Source: an uncultured Lachnospiraceae bacterium | GTDB lineage: Bacteria; Bacillota; Clostridia; Lachnospirales; Lachnospiraceae | DNA: 60,975 bases | Assembly (NCBI GenBank): GCA_902761225.1 | Contig: CACWJQ010000027.1 | Location: 3,618 to 64,592, forward strand | Reading direction: 5' to 3' | Shown: positions 26,132 through 34,268 of the stretch, piece after piece | Position numbering within the stretch: the stretch's first letter is position 1 | How the letters are laid out: every line of letters begins with the position of its first letter | Program-made: the position numbers and the translations under genes | The notes under the pieces: model-generated | Database searches by the model: none | The model's input: only the letters and a program-made list of their open reading frames with translations | Told to the model about the DNA's origin: nothing

Positions 26132-27094
26132 ATGGCAATTCATGAGATCGCTGCTTATCAGCAGAGCGTTGACAGCTATAAGGCGGCGAAGTCCGGGCCT
26201 GATCAGGCCAAAACATCAAGTGCAGTTAAAACAGCAAAAGCGTCACAGACAGCCGGAAGCTCCCAGACGGCTTCTTCGTCTGCCGCAAAACCCGAACTTA
26301 AAGCCTGGAATCCCATATCCGAGGGAAGCAGTCTCATTCCGAGAAAGACCGATTACGGTATGACCATCGGGGATGTTAAGCTTTCGGAAGGTGCCGGTGA
26401 TTACTATAGCAAGCTGAAGAGCAAGTTCGGCGGCATGGAATTCATCGTCGTCAGCAAGGATATGAAGGAGCAGGTCAAGGCCAATGCTGCGATGTACGGT
26501 AATGCAAAAAAGCAGGTTGTCCTGATCGACGAGGAAAAGCTTGAGAGAATGGCAACCGATGAGAACTACCGTAACAAGTACGAGGGTATCATCGCAATGT
26601 CCCAGGCTAAGCTTACCCAGGCTAAGAATTCCCTTGCATCAACAGGTGCCAATGTGAAGAATTTCGGCATGTCGGTTGACGAGAAGGGAAATGAGAGCTT
26701 CTTTGCCACCGTGGAAAAGGCCGGCCAGGCACAGAAGGAGCGCATAGAGAAGAAGGCAGCCGAGAAGAAGGAAGCCAAAAAGGCCGAGAAGAAGGCTGAG
26801 CAGAAAAAGGCTGAGAAGGAACGCCTTGAGAAGAAGGCGGAAGCAAGGAAGGCCGAGAGGAAGGAAGCTGAAGAAAAGCTTCTTGAGGCAGGGGCTGAGA
26901 ATGTGCCTGTTGAAGGCGTTGAGGCAGGTGAAGAGGCTGCAGTGGCAGACGACAGGGAATATGTCACCATATCCTCCAACTCTCTCAACTCACTTATCAA
27001 TAAGGTCCAGAACTACTCATTCGGAAATGCCGCAGACCGTGTTCTGACCAGCGCAGAGAAGATGGTAGGCGGACATATCGATTTTAAGGGATGA
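26132..27094 (+). CDS. DUF6033-like protein with charged coiled coil
   Basis: 320 residues; AAGGAGG precedes the ATG. Residues 15-50 are Ala/Ser/Gln-rich and probably disordered. Residues ~70-200 form a compact domain (Y-G-M-T-I-G-D-V, F-I-V-V-S-K-D-M, V-V-L-I-D-E-E-K) that looks like DUF6033. Residues ~205-255 are a continuous Lys/Glu/Ala coiled coil. No signal peptide or TM segment. The sigma-D-type promoter suggests a link to flagella or motility; the molecular role is unknown. Confidence 0.75.
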   Translation: MAIHEIAAYQQSVDSYKAAKSGPDQAKTSSAVKTAKASQTAGSSQTASSSAAKPELKAWNPISEGSSLIPRKTDYGMTIGDVKLSEGAGDYYSKLKSKFGGMEFIVVSKDMKEQVKANAAMYGNAKKQVVLIDEEKLERMATDENYRNKYEGIIAMSQAKLTQAKNSLASTGANVKNFGMSVDEKGNESFFATVEKAGQAQKERIEKKAAEKKEAKKAEKKAEQKKAEKERLEKKAEARKAERKEAEEKLLEAGAENVPVEGVEAGEEAAVADDREYVTISSNSLNSLINKVQNYSFGNAADRVLTSAEKMVGGHIDFKG

Positions 27095-27130
27095 TTCGGA
27101 AGTTGCAGGCTTTAAGCCGGAGGCAGGATC

Positions 27131-28285
27131 ATGAATGTGTCTTTTAACGGGACAAATCCATATATGCCGTATTCCGCAGGCAGGACCCCGGGAGCGGGTT
27201 CCGGTTCCCATTCCGGACTGTCATTCCAGTACGTCTCAGGTAAAAACGCAGGAGCTTCCCTGACCGGGTATTACAAGGGAGAAGAGGTCTTAGAAGATAA
27301 AGGAAAAAGTAAGGCTGCCCAGGTAAGAGAGCTCCTTCGTGAGATACAACAGGAATCTGCAAGGAATGCATATCAGGCCGTATCCGAGGACAGGAAGAAC
27401 GGATTCCTTGATCTGACAGGTGCCAAAGAATCCGAAGAAGATGAAATGCTTCCCGAAAATGAGAACTATAACTACAAGGAGGTTGCGAACAGGATACAGC
27501 GTGCCAAGACTTCCGTCAGTGCCGGACAGGCAGTGCTTGCAGCAAAGAGAAAGGTTCTCGAGATAAGGCGGAAGATGTCATCAGGTGACTGTGATCCCGA
27601 GGAGATGCAGTTTCAGCTTACCCATGCAAAGCGCATGGAGATGGTCGCCCAGAGGAAAAAGCATCATCTCGAGCTTGAAGAGATGGTGGCGAGAACTCAG
27701 AAATCCGATGAAAGAGCCGAAAAGCTTGAAGAGACACAGCAGGATATAAAGAGTGCATATACACAGATAGCCGAAGAGAAGATAAATAAAGCCGAAGATG
27801 AGATATTCGAGGAACGCAAAGAGACCATGGAGGACATGGTAAAGGAGGCTGAGGAAAACCGCGAGGAGCTTTCAGAAGAAGAGATCGCGGAGATGAACGA
27901 GCTTGTAAGCCGTTTGGGAGAGAAAGAACTCGAGAAGCTCGAAGAGACCATGGAAGCCTTTGAGGAAATGGAAGTCGTGGATCCTCACATGACCAAAGAG
28001 GAATTCGAGGAACTGAAGAAAAAACACAGAAATTCCGAGAATAAGGCCATTGTAAAGGCTGAGATGGATTATCTTAAGGATACCATTAAGCACCAGCAGA
28101 TGAAGACTTCGGGGATATCGGGAGCATCGGCATCTTCCACAGCGGGAGTTTCGACAGCATCCCTGACCGGAGTAAATGCAGGAGGCTTTACCGGCGGAAT
28201 ATCCACCGGCTTTGATGTATCGGTCGGCGGAGACTTTGCGGGCGGTGCAGGAGGAAGCGCACCTGCGATCAACATCCAGATCTGA
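27131..28285 (+). CDS. Coiled-coil protein of unknown function
   Basis: 384 residues. It starts 36 bp after the DUF6033-like gene, behind GGAGG. The N-terminal ~45 residues are Gly/Ser-rich; residues ~115-185 hold a helical A-N-R-I-Q-R-A-K-T-S-V-S-A-G-Q-A-V-L stretch; residues 190-325 are a long Glu/Lys/Met coiled coil; and the tail is Gly/Ala/Ser-rich. No TM or signal. Probably co-transcribed with its neighbour from the sigma-D-type promoter, so a motility-linked structural or adaptor role is possible. Confidence 0.75.
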   Translation: MNVSFNGTNPYMPYSAGRTPGAGSGSHSGLSFQYVSGKNAGASLTGYYKGEEVLEDKGKSKAAQVRELLREIQQESARNAYQAVSEDRKNGFLDLTGAKESEEDEMLPENENYNYKEVANRIQRAKTSVSAGQAVLAAKRKVLEIRRKMSSGDCDPEEMQFQLTHAKRMEMVAQRKKHHLELEEMVARTQKSDERAEKLEETQQDIKSAYTQIAEEKINKAEDEIFEERKETMEDMVKEAEENREELSEEEIAEMNELVSRLGEKELEKLEETMEAFEEMEVVDPHMTKEEFEELKKKHRNSENKAIVKAEMDYLKDTIKHQQMKTSGISGASASSTAGVSTASLTGVNAGGFTGGISTGFDVSVGGDFAGGAGGSAPAINIQI

Positions 28286-28375
28286 ATAAAGTAAACAAAC
28301 ATCCGCAGGGAGAGCGGATGTTTATAAAGCCCGAACAAGTTAAAATAGGTTACGGGAGAAGAGAGAGAAGAGAAG

Positions 28376-28411
28376 AAAAGAGCACCTGTCCAATGCGTCA
28401 GGTGCTCTTTT
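28376..28411. terminator. Bidirectional terminator
   Basis: A 13-bp perfect stem (28376-28388 with 28399-28411, core AGCACCTG/CAGGTGCT) with a 10-base loop and A/T runs on both sides. It serves the coiled-coil gene from the left and the ATP-grasp fusion gene from the right. A weaker hairpin at 28297-28323 lies between it and the coiled-coil stop. Confidence 0.85.
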
Positions 28412-28493
28412 CGGTTTCATAACGTTAACAGCCTGCTTTATCAACGTTCATGCCCACAGACCATATGTGATGTACAGATCTGTGTCCGATATA

Positions 28494-30992
28494 TCACAGC
28501 GGAGCTTTTTCCTGTGCGGCAACCTTCTTGACCAGGCTTATCTCCATTATCTTGTCCAGGAGATCTCCGAGGCTTCTTCCCGATGCCTTGGCTGAGATCA
28601 CAAGCTGAGAATCGGGATAGAGCTGAGGAAGTGAATCGCACTCGAGGCATACGAAGCTCTCCAGATCCTGGGATACCATGAAGTCTATCTTGCAATAAGC
28701 ATTTGTTCCCAGTACCGAAGTGACATCCTCTGCAGCCTTCTGAAGGGAACGGGCAAGTTCTTCGGGGATATCAGCGGGACATTTGTTGACTGTCTCCCCC
28801 TTATGTGACAGGGCTTTTTCCTTGTCGCCTGTCTGGAAGGGAAGCTTTTCAAGGACGGGAAGGGCCTTGCCTTCAACCGTACATACGGCGAATTCACGTC
28901 CGGAGAAATAATCCTCCACCATTATCTCGCTGTCCCAGTGGAATGCATTTGCGACAGCTTTCTGATAAGCGTTGATGTCCGAAGCAACCGATACTCCGAG
29001 GCCTATGCCGCCGTTATTGGGCTTGACGATAATGGGATATTCGAGTCCCATCTCTTCGGGATTGGGAATATTATCGCCCTTCTTGATGGTATATCCGTCG
29101 GGCACGGGAACTCCCACGGTTTTCATGAGTTCCTTGGCCGCCGACTTATTTGAAGAGATGGCCGATGACCAGTAGTCACAGCCCGTATAATCCAGTCCGA
29201 GCAGGTCGAAGGCCGCCTGGACCTTGCCGTTTTCACCGTTTGCACCATGGAGAGCGATGAAGATAAGGTCTGACTGTCTGCATATCTGGAGCACATTGGG
29301 GCCGAAATAGCTGGCGGACTGGTCGGTCCTGCGCTTTCTGGTTGCCCACAGATCCGGTATCTCATCGGGAATATCCTTGGGAGCAAGGGAATATTTTTCG
29401 GGATTACCGAATACATCGGGAAGGAGCTCTTCCTCTTTTCCGTATCCCATGAATGCATCGAGGAGTATCACATTATTGCCGCGGCTTCTGAGAATATCTG
29501 CAACGGTTACGCCTGTCTTAAGGGAAAGGTTGCGTTCGTTGGAAAGGCCGCCGGCCAGCACAACGATATCAAGATTGCCGGGCAGGACGAATTCACGGAG
29601 CTCTTCCTCAGACAGGTCGATGTTCTCGACTACCATATCTGATCCGTCCATGTTGATCTTCAGGGTTTCTATCATCTGTCTTGTAAGAGTCGCGATCCTG
29701 AGGATGCTCTCGATCTGATCTGGCTTAAGATCGATATCGTATTTCTTCTTCGCAAGATTCTGAACCGTCCTGACGATGGGCTTGCTCACGTGACCTACCA
29801 GGAAATCGGTGACCCCGAGAAGTGCGTTCAGCTTCTTGGAACCTGTCATATCCTCCACCATATCTATGATCTTGAGGATATCCTCGGATCTGAAGGTGGT
29901 CATGATGCTCCTGAAGGAATCCAGCAGATCCGGGTTCTTGCGGGAATACAGTATGCAGTATGCCAGGAGATATGCGACATTGTCGGAGTATTTGGGGTTG
30001 CCGATCATATCGCAGAGAAATGTTACGAACTCATCAAAGCTGCACCCCTTTGACAGAGAGAATGCTTTTTCAACGATCATTCCCACAAGGGTGTTGGTCT
30101 CTGCGCCTTCCTTTTCACTGATGGCGGACCTGATCATGCTGTTGATGAACTGGTCCACTATCTGCATCTCAGGTCGCTGTCCGCTGGGATTGACGCGGAT
30201 ATTATACTCACCGTTTTCCCCGAAGTCGAAGAAGGTGTTGGGTGCATGGGATTCGGAGAATCCGCTCTTGCCGTAGTCGTATCCAATGTAGTATGTCTTG
30301 GATCCTATATCGTTCATAAGGATATTGACATAGTCGAAGTCTATGTTGTGGTTCTCGATAACGGACTGTCTTGCGACTATGCGGCGCTTGTAATGTTCTA
30401 TGAACTTATCGGAAAAGCCCTGTCCGTCAAAGGAAACACAGCGGTCCGGGGTGTCGTTGAGGATGGTGACATACTTTGCCTTGTTTCCTCCCTTGGAATG
30501 GCCGATGACCGTTACATAATACTGATCGAGATCGAGGAATTTATATGCCTGCTTGTACCACTCAAGGGCGTTGATCTGCTGCAGGGAATCTATCTGTCCC
30601 GCACCTTCGAAATCATCTGTCCATTCATTCTGTGCCGTTCCGCGGAATGCCACGACTGCTTCGCGCCTTCCGTTTTCATCAGTGACTGTTTCGTCGCTGA
30701 TAACGACAATGGAGATGCCGCCGCCTGCTCCGAATGCATTATCGAGATGAGTGCATACTATCTCGGCATTTGTTATGGACGGATTCTTTTTCATTGCAAG
30801 GATGATGTTACGGAAGTCACGGCCGTTCATCTGGGTAGAATATATGTATTCATCATCGAGAGCGTTTATATCTATCCTGTCCAGATACTCGCCTACCTTC
30901 ATCCCCTCAGCATCCAGGATGGAGATGATGGGCGCGATACCGGGCATATAGGTGAGATGCTCGATAAGAAGCAGTTCATCGGTTCTGTACAT
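28494..30992 (-). CDS. Fusion: Mbeg1-like (DUF2974) hydrolase and Ddl-type ATP-grasp ligase
   Basis: 832 residues in one uninterrupted frame. Residues ~1-290 are a DUF2974/Mbeg1-like alpha/beta hydrolase: A-F-R-G-T near 115 and the elbow G-H-S-K-G-G (Ser166). Residues ~300-465 are a helical linker. Residues ~474-832 are a D-Ala-D-Ala-ligase-type ATP-grasp: G-G-L-S-N-E-R-N-L-S-L (Glu486), H-G-A-N-G-E-N-G, I-V-K-P-N-N-G-G, K-I-D-F (Asp770) and E-C-D (784-786). The metal-binding Asn of Ddl is Asp786 here, so the product may not be D-Ala-D-Ala. No TM or signal. It follows the cNMP-binding gene by 15 bp. Confidence 0.85.
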   Translation of the reverse strand: MYRTDELLLIEHLTYMPGIAPIISILDAEGMKVGEYLDRIDINALDDEYIYSTQMNGRDFRNIILAMKKNPSITNAEIVCTHLDNAFGAGGGISIVVISDETVTDENGRREAVVAFRGTAQNEWTDDFEGAGQIDSLQQINALEWYKQAYKFLDLDQYYVTVIGHSKGGNKAKYVTILNDTPDRCVSFDGQGFSDKFIEHYKRRIVARQSVIENHNIDFDYVNILMNDIGSKTYYIGYDYGKSGFSESHAPNTFFDFGENGEYNIRVNPSGQRPEMQIVDQFINSMIRSAISEKEGAETNTLVGMIVEKAFSLSKGCSFDEFVTFLCDMIGNPKYSDNVAYLLAYCILYSRKNPDLLDSFRSIMTTFRSEDILKIIDMVEDMTGSKKLNALLGVTDFLVGHVSKPIVRTVQNLAKKKYDIDLKPDQIESILRIATLTRQMIETLKINMDGSDMVVENIDLSEEELREFVLPGNLDIVVLAGGLSNERNLSLKTGVTVADILRSRGNNVILLDAFMGYGKEEELLPDVFGNPEKYSLAPKDIPDEIPDLWATRKRRTDQSASYFGPNVLQICRQSDLIFIALHGANGENGKVQAAFDLLGLDYTGCDYWSSAISSNKSAAKELMKTVGVPVPDGYTIKKGDNIPNPEEMGLEYPIIVKPNNGGIGLGVSVASDINAYQKAVANAFHWDSEIMVEDYFSGREFAVCTVEGKALPVLEKLPFQTGDKEKALSHKGETVNKCPADIPEELARSLQKAAEDVTSVLGTNAYCKIDFMVSQDLESFVCLECDSLPQLYPDSQLVISAKASGRSLGDLLDKIMEISLVKKVAAQEKAPL

Positions 30993-31007
30993 TGAAAGCC
31001 TCCAAAA

Positions 31008-31490
31008 TTAATTAGATTCTATTTCTTCTATAAGAGCCTGGTAGACCAGGTTGAGATTCTCATTTTCCTTGCGGATATTCCTTACAAGATTGACTCCGAT
31101 GAACCTGAGGAGAGCCACTCCTGCAGCAGGGTGTGAGTCTGCAAAGGAATTAAAATCGGTACGGGATATCTTCAGTGAGATACAGTCTGTTTTGGCTCTT
31201 ACCGTGGCGGACCTTTTGTCACTGTCTATAAGAGCCATCTCTCCGAACACACATCCGATATCATCGCTGAGACTCGCACAGACGAATCTGTCTCCGAAGA
31301 TGGTAGTCTTGATGATGTCAACGGTTCCTTTGATCAGGAAGTACATATCGGATCCCGTCTCGCCCTCTGTTATGATATCCGCTCCGGCAGGAGAGGAAAC
31401 AGGCTTAAGCAGAGCTGCGAAGCTTTTCAGATCGTCCTCCGTGATCTTTTCAAAAAGAGGGAAAGCCTTAAGCTTATTAATATAGTCCAT
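31008..31490 (-). CDS. Cyclic-nucleotide-binding domain protein
   Basis: 160 residues that form one cNMP-binding barrel and little else: an N-terminal helix, G-E-T-G-S-D-M-Y-F-L-I-K-G, and the phosphate-binding cassette F-G-E-M-A-L-I-D-S-D-K-R-S-A-T with the Glu and Arg that contact cyclic nucleotides intact. A C-terminal helical stretch follows; there is no HTH, so it is not a transcription factor. Its start overlaps the stop of the channel-like gene (TGATG), which ties it to channel gating or to the ATP-grasp fusion downstream. Confidence 0.92.
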   Translation of the reverse strand: MDYINKLKAFPLFEKITEDDLKSFAALLKPVSSPAGADIITEGETGSDMYFLIKGTVDIIKTTIFGDRFVCASLSDDIGCVFGEMALIDSDKRSATVRAKTDCISLKISRTDFNSFADSHPAAGVALLRFIGVNLVRNIRKENENLNLVYQALIEEIESN

Positions 31491-31890
31491 CAGTGCTCCT
31501 CCCCTAATATGATCGCTCCCGCATTTGAGGGAATGATGTAATCGTCACCGGGATTGAGACGCGGTTCGTTGGTCTCCATGTCCCTGACTGTTTTGAGCTT
31601 CTGTATTATCTCGCCGTAATTGGTGGATTTCTGCGCCTCTGAAAGAATGCTGTGCTTGAGTTCCTTCTCGACACCCATATTCTCCAGAAGTCCCAGGAGC
31701 AGGACGTGCTTTTCCTTCTTGTACCATTCGAAGAGCTCGATGTACTTCCTGCCTATCCATTTTTCACCGACGGGTTCGATCTGTACGGATGTGCCGTCGC
31801 CGTTATCGAGGAACGAGCTCATGACCTGCTTCGAGATAATTGCGGTATCTTTCGGTGCGGACCTGTGCACATATATGACATTTTGAGTTG
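31490..31890 (-). pseudogene. 3' part of the channel-like gene in a shifted frame
   Basis: The +1 frame carries the missing C-terminal domain: I-I-S-K-Q-V-M-S-S-F-L, then a helical G-L-L-E-N-M-G region and a final P-G-D-D-Y-I-I-P turn, as in RCK C-terminal domains. The frame is open back to an ATG at 32005, but residues upstream of ~31890 are a shadow of the first part. It ends in TGATG with the cNMP-binding gene. Either a real frameshift, a sequence error or, less likely, programmed +1 shifting. Confidence 0.7.
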
Positions 31891-32591
31891 AGGTTGCGGG
31901 CAAGGAGAGCGGTGACAAAGACTCTTGAATCGATGAGTTCTTCATCCAGTCCTTCGGTGTTCTCACCGATAATGAGGACTTTGGCTGCCTTGAGGATGTT
32001 GGCATTCTTCAGGGTCTGCTCTTCCGTGAAGTCCCCCTTCAGGATAAGGAGCCCGCTCAGGGCATCATCATCTCTCAGGTTCTGGAGCTTGACATCATCC
32101 GCAGCCGTGACCAGTATTATGTCCGAAACCGAGAGGTTCCTGTTCTTGTGCAGTATCCCGCTTATGAGGGATTTGATATCGTTCTTGAACCCGCAGATTA
32201 TTATGTGGTCTTTCATGTTCTGCATCTTTTTGATACCTCTCTCGACATTGAGCTTTCTTGCTACAAGTGCTGATGATATATAACCGGTTATGGTGGAAAG
32301 TGCCACGACACCCAGTGACAGGACTATCAGTCCCAGTATCCTTCCGGCCGGTGTTTCGGTGAATTCGTAATCGTTGCCCGCAAGAGCAAGCAGGTTGTAG
32401 ACGATGACATCGAAGAAGCTCAGTCCGTTTTCACGTGCATCGGAGAAGATGTAGCATGCGTAGCATACCACGAAGACCAGTATGATGATCAGAAGCGATG
32501 TCGTTATGTGGGACCGTTTCAGGAAGTCTCCAAACCTTTCCGACAGCTTTCGTTTATCCTTTGTTATATTGTTGCCATCATTTTTGCCCAT
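31803..32591 (-). CDS. Two-TM channel-like protein with NAD-binding domain, first part of a frameshifted gene
   Basis: 262 residues to the stop at 31803. TM helices at ~32-49 and 84-108 flank a pore-like loop, but the K+ filter T-V-G-Y-G-D is replaced by A-G-N-D-Y-E-F, so potassium selectivity is doubtful. From residue ~128 comes an RCK/TrkA-N-like Rossmann domain (H-I-I-I-C-G-F, later V-L-I-I-G-E-N), as in Castor/Pollux-type channels. Homologous sequence then continues in another frame (31490-31890). The overlapping bases read plausibly in both frames, so an indel or collapsed repeat lies at about 31815-31865. Confidence 0.8.
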   Translation of the reverse strand: MGKNDGNNITKDKRKLSERFGDFLKRSHITTSLLIIILVFVVCYACYIFSDARENGLSFFDVIVYNLLALAGNDYEFTETPAGRILGLIVLSLGVVALSTITGYISSALVARKLNVERGIKKMQNMKDHIIICGFKNDIKSLISGILHKNRNLSVSDIILVTAADDVKLQNLRDDDALSGLLILKGDFTEEQTLKNANILKAAKVLIIGENTEGLDEELIDSRVFVTALLARNLNSKCHICAQVRTERYRNYLEAGHELVPR

Positions 32592-32831
32592 ACATCTGTA
32601 ATTTTACTTCATTTTGCGCGGTTTTTCCATATTTTTGAGTATGGAAACGATATGCCGGCCGGCAGTCGGAAATAATAGGGCGAAAGGGGCGGAATGAATA
32701 AAGAATGGCAGGCGCGGATGCAGAAAATAAGCACTGCTTGGACAAGCGTTGCGGAATATATTATTATGGTGAGTGCAGTTTTTGATCTCAGATCATTTCC
32801 GGGCCAGGTTCAGCCCGATTAAGGGGAAGTT

Positions 32832-34268
32832 ATGGAAGATAAAGTCGGCCGTATAATAATGCGTTTTTGCTGGGTTCCTCTGTTGCTTGGTATCATCGGA
32901 TACTATACCGTTGGGGGACTTCCTTTTTTCGAAGCACTGTATGATGCGGGAGCTCTGTATTTTGTCAATCCCGCATCTGAAATAAATAATGTATGGGTAA
33001 TGGCATCCAAGCTGTCGGCACTTATCGTTGCAGCAGGCGTGGTGCTCAGCTTTCTTACATCCGTATACAGGACGATCGACAGATGGTTCATGCATTTCTT
33101 CGGCGACTCAACTGCCGTTTATACGGACAATGAGGTTGGAGAGAAGCTCCAGGAAAAGCTTAAGCACGGTTTTTACGGACGTATGGAGTCCAAGAGAGTG
33201 GAGAAGGCCAGATACCATATCATCTTTCTCGACGATGATACCAAGAGCCTTCAGTTCTATGAGGAGCGCAGGAAGCTTTTTGGAAAGAACATAATATGCC
33301 TTCTTGTGAGAAATATGGATCCTTTCCTTTTGAATGCTGTAAACCGCAGGAATATCAGGATCATCAATATCTACGAAGTCATGGCCAGAAAGTTCTGGAG
33401 AAGGTTCCATCTGTTCGATGTAAGGAATATTAAGGACTATTCCATATCCATAATCGGATACGAAAATATCGGCAGGGCTATCTTCAGATACGGTTATCTC
33501 AACAACATCTTTGCCCTGGATCAGAAGATCACCTATCACATCTGGGGGTGCAACGAATCTGACGCGGTATTTCTGAATTCCCTGAATACCATGAACAATG
33601 ACAGGATCGTGGTCCATGAGAAAAAATGGCAGGATGATCTTGATGAGATCGCAAAGGCTGACAGGGTGATCATAACTCAGGAAGAGTATTCGATGCTCAT
33701 AACCCAGGAGGTCATGTACCGTAACAGCGCCGCATCGATCTTCTATTTTAACGAGGAAGGACGTAAGTGGGGAGGCTTTTACGCAGGGGATAATCTTCAG
33801 TATTTCGGAGATCTGGATGAATATCTTACCGAGGATGATATCAAGGAAGAGAGGCTTTACAGGCTCGGCAAGTTGTTCAACTATGATTACAATCTCAGAT
33901 ATGGCGGAAAACCCGAAGACAGCTTCAATGAGGCGGAGGTCGATGCACAGTGGGATGAACTGCCGGGATTCAAGAGAGCGTCCAGTATGGCAAGAGGGGA
34001 TCATTACTGGATAGAAAAGAGGATCCGCGAGGATGGAACATTCTCCGAAGAAGAATTCTGGGAGATAGAGCATGTCCGCTGGAGCAGATATCATTTTATC
34101 AATCATTGGACCTATGCGCCCGAGAGGGACAATGCGAACAGAAAGCACAATCTGCTTGTGCCCTTTGAGGATCTTCCTCTTTCAGAGAAGGAAAAGGACG
34201 GAATATACGGAAGCGTTACACATAAGCTTATAGATGAGCTTATAGAAGAAGAGAACAGGGAGCTGTGA
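32832..34268 (+). CDS. Two-TM, NAD-binding-like protein with C-terminal RyR domain
   Basis: 478 residues; AAGGGGAAG precedes the ATG. TM helices lie at ~10-30 and 58-80. A first Rossmann-like half follows (I-I-F-L-D-D-D) and a second around 203-240 (S-I-I-G-Y-E-N-I-G). Residues ~375-460 read as a ryanodine-receptor repeat: conserved Trp, E-I-E-H-V-R-W-S-R, then R-K-H-N-L-L-V-P-F-E-D-L-P and E-K-E-K-D. Bacterial RyR domains are thought to bind nucleotides or related ligands. It is divergent from the channel-like operon across 240 bp and stops directly against the convergent GGDEF gene. Confidence 0.82.
   Translation: MEDKVGRIIMRFCWVPLLLGIIGYYTVGGLPFFEALYDAGALYFVNPASEINNVWVMASKLSALIVAAGVVLSFLTSVYRTIDRWFMHFFGDSTAVYTDNEVGEKLQEKLKHGFYGRMESKRVEKARYHIIFLDDDTKSLQFYEERRKLFGKNIICLLVRNMDPFLLNAVNRRNIRIINIYEVMARKFWRRFHLFDVRNIKDYSISIIGYENIGRAIFRYGYLNNIFALDQKITYHIWGCNESDAVFLNSLNTMNNDRIVVHEKKWQDDLDEIAKADRVIITQEEYSMLITQEVMYRNSAASIFYFNEEGRKWGGFYAGDNLQYFGDLDEYLTEDDIKEERLYRLGKLFNYDYNLRYGGKPEDSFNEAEVDAQWDELPGFKRASSMARGDHYWIEKRIREDGTFSEEEFWEIEHVRWSRYHFINHWTYAPERDNANRKHNLLVPFEDLPLSEKEKDGIYGSVTHKLIDELIEEENREL

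Noticed and set aside
30246-30995. 249-codon plus-strand ORF antisense to the hydrolase/ATP-grasp fusion
   Set aside because: Shadow ORF; the opposite strand carries clear conserved motifs.
33108-34148. 346-codon minus-strand ORF antisense to the RyR gene
   Set aside because: Shadow of the RyR reading frame; no ribosome-binding site and no recognisable protein.
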